Positions 1-7,579 of a stretch of DNA of 27,684 nt are shown piece after piece; the first letter of the stretch is position 1; each line of letters starts with the position of its first letter. Made by a program: the position numbers and the translations under genes. This DNA is from Halieaceae bacterium UBA4452. Lineage in GTDB: Bacteria; Pseudomonadota; Gammaproteobacteria; Pseudomonadales; Halieaceae. Location: assembly GCA_002389505.1 (NCBI GenBank), contig DGPA01000016.1, positions 1-27,684 on the forward strand. Direction: 5' to 3'. The notes beneath the pieces were generated by a model. It searched no databases. It worked only from the letters and a program-made list of their open reading frames with translations, and was not told where the DNA came from.

Positions 1-2
1 AA

Positions 3-662
3 TTACGCCAAGGACTGGCTAGCATCATCTTGCTGGCTGTGATGAGTGCCTGTGGTAGTAAGCAAGTCATTGTCCAGGGTAGCTTTCCAAGCCCCATTAT
101 GGAGCCCCTGCCATTGACCTTGGGGGTGCTCTATCCCGACGCGTTTACCAATCATGAATTTTTCGACGAAGCGTCCGGGCCCGCGGAGATTGATTGGCGG
201 GTGAACACCGGAGCGGCCCAAGTGCAGTTTTGGGATACCTTATTTGACGGTATGTTTGAGCGTGTGGTTCACATCCGAAACCATGATGACCTTCATCAAG
301 GGGACGATAGTATTGATGCGGTCATCATTCCATCCGTGGCTGACTTGCAGTACACCGTACCCACACACACCAATATTAAAATCTACGAGATATGGATGCG
401 CTATCGCTTCAGGTTGGTCGCCCTCGACGCCATCCACGATCATGACAATGGCGACCTAACTTATAATCCTGCCAACAGCTTTGCTGATTGGCAACTTAGC
501 GCCTATGGCAAAACCCCTACTGCGTTTATGCAGTCGGATGAGGCTGCGGTGAATCTGGCCGCGGTGATGGCTCTGCGCGATGCAGGGGCTCATTTTATTA
601 CCTCCTTTGGGCGAGTGCCCGAGATTACTCAGTGGCTTGACAGTCGAGAGGGCTTGCAATGA
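3..662 (+). CDS. Putative lipoprotein, 5' end outside window
   Basis: The reading frame is open to the left edge, so the true start is probably upstream; within the window TTG at 30 is the first possible start but would cut the signal peptide short. The visible N-terminus LRQGLASIILLAVMSAC is a hydrophobic stretch ending in a lipobox-like cysteine, so a lipid-anchored envelope protein is likely. The mature part (about 190 residues) begins with a beta-strand-like LTLGVLYPDAF, has alternating short strands and a helix with WDTLFDGMFERV, and no enzymatic motif that I recognise. I recall similar uncharacterised proteobacterial lipoproteins, but cannot name a family. Its stop overlaps the next start (ATGA at 659), so it is translationally coupled to a second lipoprotein gene and then to an M48 protease gene; the three probably act together in the envelope. 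Sure as a coding region, unsure of function. Confidence 0.8.
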   Translation, partial: LRQGLASIILLAVMSACGSKQVIVQGSFPSPIMEPLPLTLGVLYPDAFTNHEFFDEASGPAEIDWRVNTGAAQVQFWDTLFDGMFERVVHIRNHDDLHQGDDSIDAVIIPSVADLQYTVPTHTNIKIYEIWMRYRFRLVALDAIHDHDNGDLTYNPANSFADWQLSAYGKTPTAFMQSDEAAVNLAAVMALRDAGAHFITSFGRVPEITQWLDSREGLQ

Positions 663-1357
663 CTAAACCCCAAGCTGCCCAACGCCCCCTGATCAAGGCC
701 TTGCTGACGATGGGGCTCATGGCTGCTGCCAGCGTATGGCTGGGCGGCTGCGTCAGCGCCACCGTCGATGAGATGACGTTCATGGAGCCCACCGGCGGCA
801 TTGGGGATTCATCGGTGGTCATTTTAGGCCGGCGCCACGCGTCCGATTACGATACCGAATTAGACTTTATTCAATGTGTTGGCGATCATATTCGACGGGG
901 TGACAACAGCATTGCCGTGCTCGAAGAACAAGTCTTTCTTAATAGCCTCTACCCTTGGTTTGAGCCGCGAACCGCTCCGTTACGCACCCAAGACATTGCT
1001 AAATTATTTACCCAGCAACCGGTGGCCGATAAACTCGCCGAGATTAAATTGGAATACATGATCTGGGTTGATGGCGTCACTATTGAGACCAATAGCTCTG
1101 GCTCAATGACCTGTGGTGTGGGTCCCGGTGGCGCCGGCTGTTTTGGCTTTGGCACTTGGGGTACGAGCTCCGATTATGAAGCGACTATTTGGGATTTTAC
1201 CGATCAAACCGAAGTTGGACGTATTAGCGCTAATACCAGTGGCCAAAGTTATATGCCCGCCGTCGTCGTCCCTATTCCCATTATTGCCCCTGTGCAAGGC
1301 ACCGCCTGCGACAGTCTGGGTGATCAACTATTGCAATACCTGTCAACGGAGCACTAA
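659..1357 (+). CDS. Putative lipoprotein of unknown function
   Basis: A 232-residue protein with a long signal peptide: basic N-terminus, hydrophobic segment around residues 11-29 and the lipobox LGGC, so it should be exported and lipidated. The mature region contains a Gly/Cys-rich stretch around residues 150-165 (TCGVGPGGAGCFGFGTW), a following strand-rich segment ending in a hydrophobic proline-containing VVVPIPIIAPVQ, and four mature-region cysteines besides the lipidated one (QC, TC, GC, AC) that could pair in the periplasm. I do not recognise a named domain. The start ATG overlaps the stop of the preceding lipoprotein gene (ATGA) and its stop overlaps the start of the M48 protease gene (TAATG), so all three are almost certainly one operon with coupled translation. 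Function unknown; a partner or substrate-handling factor for the protease is only a guess from context. Confidence 0.85.
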   Translation: MTKPQAAQRPLIKALLTMGLMAAASVWLGGCVSATVDEMTFMEPTGGIGDSSVVILGRRHASDYDTELDFIQCVGDHIRRGDNSIAVLEEQVFLNSLYPWFEPRTAPLRTQDIAKLFTQQPVADKLAEIKLEYMIWVDGVTIETNSSGSMTCGVGPGGAGCFGFGTWGTSSDYEATIWDFTDQTEVGRISANTSGQSYMPAVVVPIPIIAPVQGTACDSLGDQLLQYLSTEH

Positions 1358-2772
1358 TGCGCTTTCTTATTGGTATCGCTATGCTTTCTCTGCTGTCAGC
1401 CTGTGCAGGATCGGGGGGTAGCTCAACAGTCACCGTCGGGGGTCGGCAAGTGGATGTCCCCGATGTCACTGCCGAGGAGCACAGCAAACTGATTGAGACC
1501 ATTGGTATCTATGATGACCTGGAGCTGGCCGAGTATATCGATCGACTGGGTCAACGGCTGGTAGCCCACTCGAGTATGCCCACTGCCACGTTTACCTTTA
1601 CGCTCCTCGACTCGCCCGATATTAACGCCTTCGCGCTCCCCGGCGGGTTTATTTATGTCAATCGCGGGTTGCTCGCCTATCTTGACAACGAAGATGAGCT
1701 GGCAGGTGTCATTGCCCATGAAATTGGTCATATCACCGAACGCCATCACGGGCGTCGGGCAAGCTCGCAGGCAACGTCTACCGTGCTTGCTACCACGGCT
1801 TATATTTTGACCGGCAGTGGTGATATTTACGACGCAGCAACCATGTATGGTGCCGAAGTGATCAGCGGCTTTGGCCGCGACATGGAGCTTGAAGCTGACG
1901 CCGCAGGGGCGGAATTCATGCACCGGGCCGGTTATGACGCCGACTCACTGCTGTCAGTCATTGGCGTTCTCAAAGACCAAGAGATGTATCGCCGAGTCGC
2001 GGCCAAGGCCTCGGGTAAACCCACTGGCACCTACCACGGCTTGTACTCCAGCCACCCGCGCAATGATTTGCGCTTACAAACTGTGGTCAAAACCGCCAAC
2101 AGTCTCGATATGGATAATCGCCCCGAAAAGCCGGCAAACCTGGGCGAGTTTCGTCGCCAGACCGAAGGATTGGTGTTTGGTGCGAGCGCCGATGCGCAAT
2201 CTGAACCGAACCGCTTCTATCACAACAAGCTAGATTTCAGTATCAAAACCCCTGACGGGTGGTCGGTATCTCAGAGCAGTCAAGCCATCACTGCCACTGC
2301 CGATGACGGAACCGCAACGCTAGTGATTACCCTCTCGGGACTCGATAGCGCCGTGGCGAGTGATGAATTTCTGAACAGTAAAGCTAAGGGCGAGCTTAGT
2401 GATAACCGCCGCCTAGAGCAGTTTGGTTTGCAGGGCAGTACTGCCATTGCCTCGGCCTCGGGGAGTGCCAAGCGGTTGGCGGTCATCGATCACCGCTATC
2501 GATTCCTATTTGAGGCCAGTGCCAACAACCTGTCCGCTAGCGACGAGCAGCTGCTGAGTATTATTGAGAGTTTTCGACCGCTCGTGGCGCGTGAAAAGGT
2601 CAAGGGCCAAAGTCGAACACTGCAGTATGTGCAAGTGCCTAGAGGGGCAACGCTCAAGAGCCTTGCCACCGGCGCCAAAATTCCCGACGCAGAAGATCAA
2701 TTGCGGCTTATCAATGGCTACTATCCGTCCGGGGAGCCGCGCATTGGCGACTGGATAAAAGTGATTCAATAG
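1357..2772 (+). CDS. M48 family zinc metalloprotease, lipoprotein
   Basis: A 471-residue lipidated M48 peptidase. The N-terminus MRFLIGIAMLSLLSAC is a lipoprotein signal (lipid on Cys16). The zinc site is complete: HEIGH at residues 121-125, with the third ligand Glu179 in the ELEADAAG motif typical of M48B proteases. After the catalytic domain (to about residue 250) comes a region with a VxTPDGWSV-type fold and a C-terminal segment (about 425-471) of the kind found at the end of many M48 lipoproteins, ALAxxxxIPDAEDQLRLINGYYPSGEPRxGDWIKVI, which is LysM-like. It resembles BepA/YfgC-related proteases that degrade misassembled outer-membrane proteins but lacks the TPR tail of BepA, so I give no gene symbol. 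It is the last gene of a three-lipoprotein operon; its start overlaps the preceding stop. Confidence 0.9.
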   Translation: MRFLIGIAMLSLLSACAGSGGSSTVTVGGRQVDVPDVTAEEHSKLIETIGIYDDLELAEYIDRLGQRLVAHSSMPTATFTFTLLDSPDINAFALPGGFIYVNRGLLAYLDNEDELAGVIAHEIGHITERHHGRRASSQATSTVLATTAYILTGSGDIYDAATMYGAEVISGFGRDMELEADAAGAEFMHRAGYDADSLLSVIGVLKDQEMYRRVAAKASGKPTGTYHGLYSSHPRNDLRLQTVVKTANSLDMDNRPEKPANLGEFRRQTEGLVFGASADAQSEPNRFYHNKLDFSIKTPDGWSVSQSSQAITATADDGTATLVITLSGLDSAVASDEFLNSKAKGELSDNRRLEQFGLQGSTAIASASGSAKRLAVIDHRYRFLFEASANNLSASDEQLLSIIESFRPLVAREKVKGQSRTLQYVQVPRGATLKSLATGAKIPDAEDQLRLINGYYPSGEPRIGDWIKVIQ

Positions 2773-2832
2773 ACAACACTAGAACGCCGTTGACCACGCA
2801 GTGGCTATTAGTGCCCATTTGGGAACCCCACC

Positions 2833-4545
2833 ATGCGCTTTCATAGGTTTATAGGCACCGTCCTCTTAGCACTGTACCCCGCGGCCTTGAGCTATGGGCA
2901 GGTCACGGTCTTTACGGCCCAACAGATTCGCACCATGGAGCCCGCGCTGCCCACAGCCACCGCCGTTGCCGTTGAACAGGGACGGGTAGTAGCGGTGGGA
3001 AGCCTCGAAACACTACAGCCGATTATTGCTTTGCGCGGTGGTCGCGTAGATCATCGCTTCGCCAATGATGTGATTGTGCCGGGCTTTATTGATCCCCATA
3101 TCCACCCCTCTTTGCCGGCAATACTGACCCAGTTCCCCTACATTGCCCCCGATGACTGGCAGCTTCCCACCGGTCACTTCCCCGCCGCAAAAACACCCCA
3201 AGCCTATAAAGCACAATTACTCGCACTCGCGGATCAACACGACGATCCCGACGTGCCTTTTATTACTTGGGGCTATCACCCTCTGTGGCACGGCGACATT
3301 TGGCGCGCTGACTTGAACGATTGGTTTGGCGACCAGCCCGTTGCGCTCTGGCACCGATCATTCCACGAAATTATTTTTAACGACGCCGCCCTTGAGATGT
3401 TGGGCATCACTGAAGCAATGGTTCAAACGGTTCACGAGGCCAATTGGCAGCGAGGCCATTTTTATGAGGGTGGTCTTAAAGCGATTGTCGGGCAACTTCA
3501 GTTCCTCTTTGAACCGGCAAGGTTCGCTAAAGGCATGAGCAACTTCATGACCATGGTCCATCAAGGCGGGGTCACCACGGTGCTCGATATGGGTACCGGT
3601 ATTTTTGGCAACCCCGCACAAGAAATGGCGAGTATACGAGCCGTCGCCGAACACTACCCCGTGCCCATCCGTATTGTTCTGACCCCCATTATCGTCGATT
3701 TCATGGCCCGGGGTTTATCGCCCGCTGAGGCGCTAGCAGAAGTTAACGACTGGCAAACACAGAATTCTGCCCGGGTAGAAGTCGGTAATCACTTCAAGCT
3801 GATGCTCGATGGCGCTATATTCAGCGGCCTCAGTCAGTTCGGCCCACCAGGGTATTTAGACGGGCATGAAGGCGTGTGGATGGCCCCTCGTGATACCACC
3901 TATGACTTTGCGCTGACTTTCTGGAAAGCGGGCTTTCAACTGCATGCCCACGCCAACGGCGATGCGGCCACCGATTGGTTTTTGACGTTACTCGAGCAGT
4001 TGCTAACGGTGGCACCCAGAGCAGATCACCGCATGACGCTCGAGCACTTTGCTTACAGCACTGAGGATCAAACCCGTCAACTAAAAGCCCTCGGCGCTGC
4101 CGTTTCCGCAAACCCCTATTACCACTACATTTTATCCGATATGTATTCAGGGGACTGGCTAGGCCCCGATCGCGGTCCACAAATGAGTCGTTTGGGTTCA
4201 CTCGAGCGCGCCAACATACCCCTCGCCCTACATTCGGATAACCCCATGGCGCCGCTGTCGCCGTTAACGCTCATGTGGACGGCGGTGCAACGCGAAACCA
4301 TCAACGGTCGCGCGGGCATCGACAGCGAGAAGATCTCTCGGGAAAAAGGGTTGCGCGCGATCACTATTGACGCGGCATGGATCATGGGTCGAGAAAACGA
4401 GCTAGGGTCTATACGCGCCGGTAAGATCGCGGATTTCACCGTATTAGCTGAGGATCCGATGACTGTTGATCTCGACAAGCTGCGCGCTATCGATATCATC
4501 GCCACGGTTCACGGCGGTCAGCCGTATCCTATCAAACAACCTTAA
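2833..4545 (+). CDS. Secreted amidohydrolase (Amidohydrolase_3 / YtcJ-like)
   Basis: A 570-residue metal-dependent hydrolase of the amidohydrolase superfamily. A cleavable signal peptide (residues 1-22, ending in LSYG) implies periplasmic location. Metal-ligand motifs are in the expected order: HIH at residues 89-91 after the strand VIVPGFIDP, FKLMLDGAIFSG with the Lys that is usually the bridging or substrate-side residue, HAHANGDAA, LEHFAY and ALHSDNP carrying the late histidine and aspartate. The C-terminal MGRENELGSIRAGKIADFTVLAEDP is the usual beta-sandwich return typical of imidazolonepropionase/YtcJ-like enzymes. Substrate cannot be deduced; this family hydrolyses amide or related bonds in many small molecules. 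It starts 60 bp after the M48 gene, so it could be the last gene of that transcript or independently expressed; no convincing ribosome binding site is visible. It converges on the gene at 4578-5213. Confidence 0.88.
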   Translation: MRFHRFIGTVLLALYPAALSYGQVTVFTAQQIRTMEPALPTATAVAVEQGRVVAVGSLETLQPIIALRGGRVDHRFANDVIVPGFIDPHIHPSLPAILTQFPYIAPDDWQLPTGHFPAAKTPQAYKAQLLALADQHDDPDVPFITWGYHPLWHGDIWRADLNDWFGDQPVALWHRSFHEIIFNDAALEMLGITEAMVQTVHEANWQRGHFYEGGLKAIVGQLQFLFEPARFAKGMSNFMTMVHQGGVTTVLDMGTGIFGNPAQEMASIRAVAEHYPVPIRIVLTPIIVDFMARGLSPAEALAEVNDWQTQNSARVEVGNHFKLMLDGAIFSGLSQFGPPGYLDGHEGVWMAPRDTTYDFALTFWKAGFQLHAHANGDAATDWFLTLLEQLLTVAPRADHRMTLEHFAYSTEDQTRQLKALGAAVSANPYYHYILSDMYSGDWLGPDRGPQMSRLGSLERANIPLALHSDNPMAPLSPLTLMWTAVQRETINGRAGIDSEKISREKGLRAITIDAAWIMGRENELGSIRAGKIADFTVLAEDPMTVDLDKLRAIDIIATVHGGQPYPIKQP

Positions 4546-4577
4546 ACGTCAACGACACTGCGCGAAGCCTGGGGACA

Positions 4578-5213
4578 TTATGCCCCGAACGCGTCGGAGC
4601 GAATACCAAAGACCTTTGCCACAAGCGCCCGGACTAATCGCGTGCGTAGTACCACCTCGCCTCGAGGGCATAACCCAAAGCCCACCCCTACCGCATAAAG
4701 TAGAGGTGAGGGGTCATCGGCAGTCAACACCGTAACGGTGAACATGCGCTGATAAAGCGCTTCACCAAGGACCGCGAACTCGCCCCAAAAATGAGCATCG
4801 CTAGCATCAGGCACCGGTTCAGCGAAGAGTGCTTTGAGGGAATCAGCGCCCAATACAGACCAGCCATGCTCGCCCTCAACCGTGTCCGGATGCGACAGGC
4901 CAATGGCGTAACTCAAACCCAAGCACCAGGCCGCCTTGTTAACTCTTTGCTGCTCTAGATGGCCATGCTCTGCGGAGGCGTCGAGTGCTTCGGCAGCGGC
5001 ACAGGTCAGCGCTGTTAGCATGAGCGTATAGGTGAGCGCCGACAAAGCCTGGGTTTGCCGCTGGTTATCCTCATCTGAAAAATGCCGCTCAATGATGGAC
5101 CAGACATAGCCGCGCAACCGACTATAGTTGCTGCCATCGGGATGTGCAATTTGATCAAACATGGCCATATAGGCGAGCTTGCAGTCGCGAATCGTTTCCC
5201 GATCTATAGCCAT
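4578..5213 (-). CDS. Hypothetical alpha-helical protein
   Basis: A 211-residue protein with no signal peptide and no recognised domain. Composition is alanine/leucine-rich and the pattern suggests an almost all-helical soluble protein, with one strongly hydrophobic stretch (LSALTYTLMLTALTCAAAEAL, about residues 58-78) that might be a buried helix or a single membrane-associated segment. It starts 3 bp after the stop of gloC and has no clear ribosome binding site of its own, so it is probably expressed by coupling with gloC. It is the last gene of the minus-strand run nagZ, Kazal lipoprotein, symporter, gloC, and converges on the amidohydrolase with only 32 bp between. Function unknown; association with gloC is the only clue. 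Confidence 0.75.
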   Translation of the reverse strand: MAIDRETIRDCKLAYMAMFDQIAHPDGSNYSRLRGYVWSIIERHFSDEDNQRQTQALSALTYTLMLTALTCAAAEALDASAEHGHLEQQRVNKAAWCLGLSYAIGLSHPDTVEGEHGWSVLGADSLKALFAEPVPDASDAHFWGEFAVLGEALYQRMFTVTVLTADDPSPLLYAVGVGFGLCPRGEVVLRTRLVRALVAKVFGIRSDAFGA

Positions 5214-5216
5214 GAA

Positions 5217-5867
5217 TTAGCCGTAGCGAGAGTCAGCAACAAACGGATTGGTTTGGCGCTCCTGACCCAAGGTGGAATTAGGGCCATGACCAGGGATGAA
5301 CGTGATGTCGTCGCCTTGAGCAAATAATTTATCCCGAATAGAGCTGATCAGTTGTTCGTGGTTGCCCATGGGAAAGTCCGTGCGACCAATAGAGCCGGCA
5401 AAGATAACGTCGCCCACCCAAGCCACCTTTTGAGGCTCATAGATAAACACTACGTGCCCCGGCGTATGGCCCGGACAGTGCAGGACGTTTAATTGCGCCT
5501 CACCTACCGTCACCGTGTCGCCGTCGTGCAACCAGCGGTCAGGTTCAAAGGCGTCGGCATGGGGGAAGTTCGCCATTTGACACCACTCGGGTAATTTATC
5601 TATCCAAAAGCGATCGCCTTCCTCAGGCCCTTCAATGGGCACCCCAAGTTGTTTACGCAGCACATCACTAGCGGCGCAGTGATCCATATGACCATGGGTG
5701 AGAAGAATCTTTTCCACCTCGCCGCCCAATTGTTCTACCGCGGCTAGAATTCGCTCGCTATCGCCACCCGGATCGACAATGGCCGCCTTGCCGGTAGTTT
5801 CACATTTAATAATCGAGCAATTCTGTTGATACACGGTGACCGGCACGATGGATACAGCAATAGTCAT
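5217..5867 (-). CDS. gloC: Metallo-beta-lactamase fold hydrolase, glyoxalase II type (GloC/YcbL)
   Basis: A 216-residue MBL-fold protein matching E. coli YcbL (GloC, a cytosolic type II glyoxalase that hydrolyses S-lactoylglutathione) over its whole length: the N-terminal IVPVTVYQQNCSII, VDPGGD, the zinc motif THGHMDH (His58, His60, Asp62, His63), LHCPGHTPGHVV, GDVIFAGSIGRTDFP and the C-terminal FIPGHGPNSTLGQER are all present in order. In this family the enzyme removes the glutathione thioester product of methylglyoxal detoxification. It lies 33 bp downstream of the symporter gene and 3 bp before the hypothetical gene at 4578-5213, so it is inside a co-directional run. Annotation as a YcbL-like hydrolase is firm; the physiological substrate is inferred from the family. 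Confidence 0.92.
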   Translation of the reverse strand: MTIAVSIVPVTVYQQNCSIIKCETTGKAAIVDPGGDSERILAAVEQLGGEVEKILLTHGHMDHCAASDVLRKQLGVPIEGPEEGDRFWIDKLPEWCQMANFPHADAFEPDRWLHDGDTVTVGEAQLNVLHCPGHTPGHVVFIYEPQKVAWVGDVIFAGSIGRTDFPMGNHEQLISSIRDKLFAQGDDITFIPGHGPNSTLGQERQTNPFVADSRYG

Positions 5868-5899
5868 AGCCTGGCTCTCTGGTAGTTATTGATCATGGG

Positions 5900-7201
5900 T
5901 TAGGCACTGTGGGGCTCACCCTCATGGGTATCGTGATCGGCGTTGGGGTCATAGTAAATAGACTCATCTAGCTGTCCTTCTCGGTAGGCGACTACCGTGG
6001 ACACCATGGCATCGCCGGTCACGTTCACCGCTGTACGAATCATATCAAGCAGTCGGTCAACTCCAATGATCAGCGCGACCCCCTCTACCGGGAGCCCCGC
6101 CTGCTGCAACACCAGCGATAAGGTAATCAAGCCAACCCCGGGTACCGCCGCGGTGCCTATGGATGCCAACGTGGCGGTAAGAATCACCATCAATAATTGC
6201 GTGGGTCCCAGATCGATACCGTAGACCTGGGCGATGAATACGGTGGCAACACCTTGCATAATAGCGGTGCCGTCCATGTTAATGGTGGCGCCTAAAGGGA
6301 TTGAAAAACCCGCGACACTTTTTGGCACACCCAAACGCTTTTCTACGGTGCGCAGGGTGACCGGCAAGGTCGCTGCGGAAGAGGCTGTGCTGAAGGCAAA
6401 GGCCCACACTCGACGCATTTTAGCGAGCAGCACGAGCGGATTTAACCGCGTGGTCGTTTTCAGAATAAGCGGATAAATCACCAGCGCGTGAACAATCAAA
6501 ATACCCGCGAGGGTAAAAAAATAAGCGGCTAAATTAATAATCGTGTCGAAACCCATGGTCGCAAATAATCTTACCAAAAGCGCAAATACACCCCAGGGGG
6601 CCAGCTCGATCAGCACCCCCACCATCTTCATAACGATGGCTTCCATATCTCTAAACCACGCGGCTATTCGCTGTCCCTGCTCACCAGCTCGAGTAATGGA
6701 AAAGCCGACCAACAAGGCAAACACAATGACCTGTAGCATTTCGCCTTGAGCCATGGCGGAAAACGGATTGGATGGAAATATATTAATAATGACATCAATG
6801 AGGGGCGGTACCGGTTTTGGCTCAAAAGCAACGTCAGCCACCACCGACAGGCCGTAGCCGGGGCCAATGAGGCTGGCGCTAACCAAGCCCAATGTCACTG
6901 CAATACCCGTGGTCAATACGTACAGGCCTAGGGTACGACCAGCAATAGCACCCATGCGACCGCTGTTGCCCAAGGAGGTCATCCCACAAATAAGCGACAC
7001 CAACACCAGTGGCACCACCAATAACTTTAACGAGGCGATGAAAATCTTACCGACCACATAAAACAGGCCGTCGACTAAGCCAACCTCAATAAACTGGGCG
7101 ACACGACTGCTAGGGTCGATGCTTGCCAGTAACCATTCAAAGCCCGAGCCCAAGAGGATACCCGCAGCCATGGCCAATAGAATTCGATTTGTTAACGACA
7201 T
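5900..7201 (-). CDS. Dicarboxylate/amino acid:cation symporter (DAACS family)
   Basis: A 433-residue inner-membrane transporter of the GltP/DctA type. Visible family hallmarks are the N-terminal MSLTNRILLAMAAGILLG, the serine-rich re-entrant segment FSTASSAATLPVTL, the signature GATINMDGTAIMQG in the later membrane segments, and the second re-entrant region followed by GVDRLLDMIRTAVNVTGDAM, whose Asp/Arg/Asn positions in this family contact the substrate and sodium. The order of hydrophobic segments fits the usual eight helices with two hairpins. It would take up glutamate, aspartate or a C4-dicarboxylate with Na+ or H+; sequence by eye does not separate these. It starts 43 bp after the stop of the Kazal-like lipoprotein gene and is followed by gloC after 33 bp, consistent with one transcript. 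Confidence 0.93.
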   Translation of the reverse strand: MSLTNRILLAMAAGILLGSGFEWLLASIDPSSRVAQFIEVGLVDGLFYVVGKIFIASLKLLVVPLVLVSLICGMTSLGNSGRMGAIAGRTLGLYVLTTGIAVTLGLVSASLIGPGYGLSVVADVAFEPKPVPPLIDVIINIFPSNPFSAMAQGEMLQVIVFALLVGFSITRAGEQGQRIAAWFRDMEAIVMKMVGVLIELAPWGVFALLVRLFATMGFDTIINLAAYFFTLAGILIVHALVIYPLILKTTTRLNPLVLLAKMRRVWAFAFSTASSAATLPVTLRTVEKRLGVPKSVAGFSIPLGATINMDGTAIMQGVATVFIAQVYGIDLGPTQLLMVILTATLASIGTAAVPGVGLITLSLVLQQAGLPVEGVALIIGVDRLLDMIRTAVNVTGDAMVSTVVAYREGQLDESIYYDPNADHDTHEGEPHSA

Positions 7202-7244
7202 AGTCTGCCTCTCACCGGTTAGTCACTGTAGTGTTTCTCCGACC

Positions 7245-7529
7245 CTAAAGCCCACTGCCACAGGCGTCGGGTAAATAGCTGGCCACCACGACATCCGCGC
7301 AGGCATTGCACCCTGAAGCGTAGGTCCGAGTGCCCTTGTCAATCAATGTCGCACACACCGGCCGATACTCCATGGTACACACCATGGGTCGAGGATCCGA
7401 ACAAGCCACCCGTGCGTCGTCAATGGCCGGTGTCGCGGGGCCTCTCGCCCCGGGCAAGCTCGCTAAACACCCCGACAAGCCTACAGCAATAGCGGCGGGA
7501 CCGACGTATCTCAGTAACGTCTCTAGCAT
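7245..7529 (-). CDS. Small lipoprotein with Kazal-like domain
   Basis: A 94-residue protein with a signal peptide ending in the lipobox LSGC (Cys21), then a Pro/Ala-rich linker and a C-terminal domain with exactly six cysteines: 43, 51, 59, 74, 77 and 90. The spacing C51-x7-C59 with YRPVC, then Y70-x3-C74-x2-C77 and a final Cys90, is the Kazal serine-protease-inhibitor pattern; the loop between C59 and Y70 is four residues longer than the animal consensus. In animals Kazal domains bind serine proteases; small bacterial Kazal-like lipoproteins exist but are mostly uncharacterised, so inhibitor activity is inference. It should sit lipid-anchored in the envelope with its disulfides formed in the periplasm. 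It lies between nagZ (50 bp upstream) and the symporter (43 bp downstream). No strong ribosome binding site decides the start, but the signal peptide supports it. Confidence 0.82.
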   Translation of the reverse strand: MLETLLRYVGPAAIAVGLSGCLASLPGARGPATPAIDDARVACSDPRPMVCTMEYRPVCATLIDKGTRTYASGCNACADVVVASYLPDACGSGL

Positions 7530-7579
7530 GTATTTTTCCCTCTTCCGCCATGATCATGCACAGGGTTCGCCCGACAGCA

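Noticed and set aside
1423..1923. 166-residue minus-strand ORF opposite the M48 protease gene
   Set aside because: It is antisense to a well-supported coding region with intact zinc motifs, has no recognisable domain, and its frame is explained by the codon bias of the real gene.
3830..4505. Two minus-strand ORFs of over 120 residues opposite the amidohydrolase gene
   Set aside because: Low-complexity, Arg/Ser-rich translations of the complementary strand of a conserved enzyme gene.
4571..4586. GGGG...CCCC hairpin between the amidohydrolase gene and its convergent neighbour as terminator
   Set aside because: Only four base pairs, an 8-nt loop and no T-run in either direction; it also overlaps the end of the minus-strand gene.
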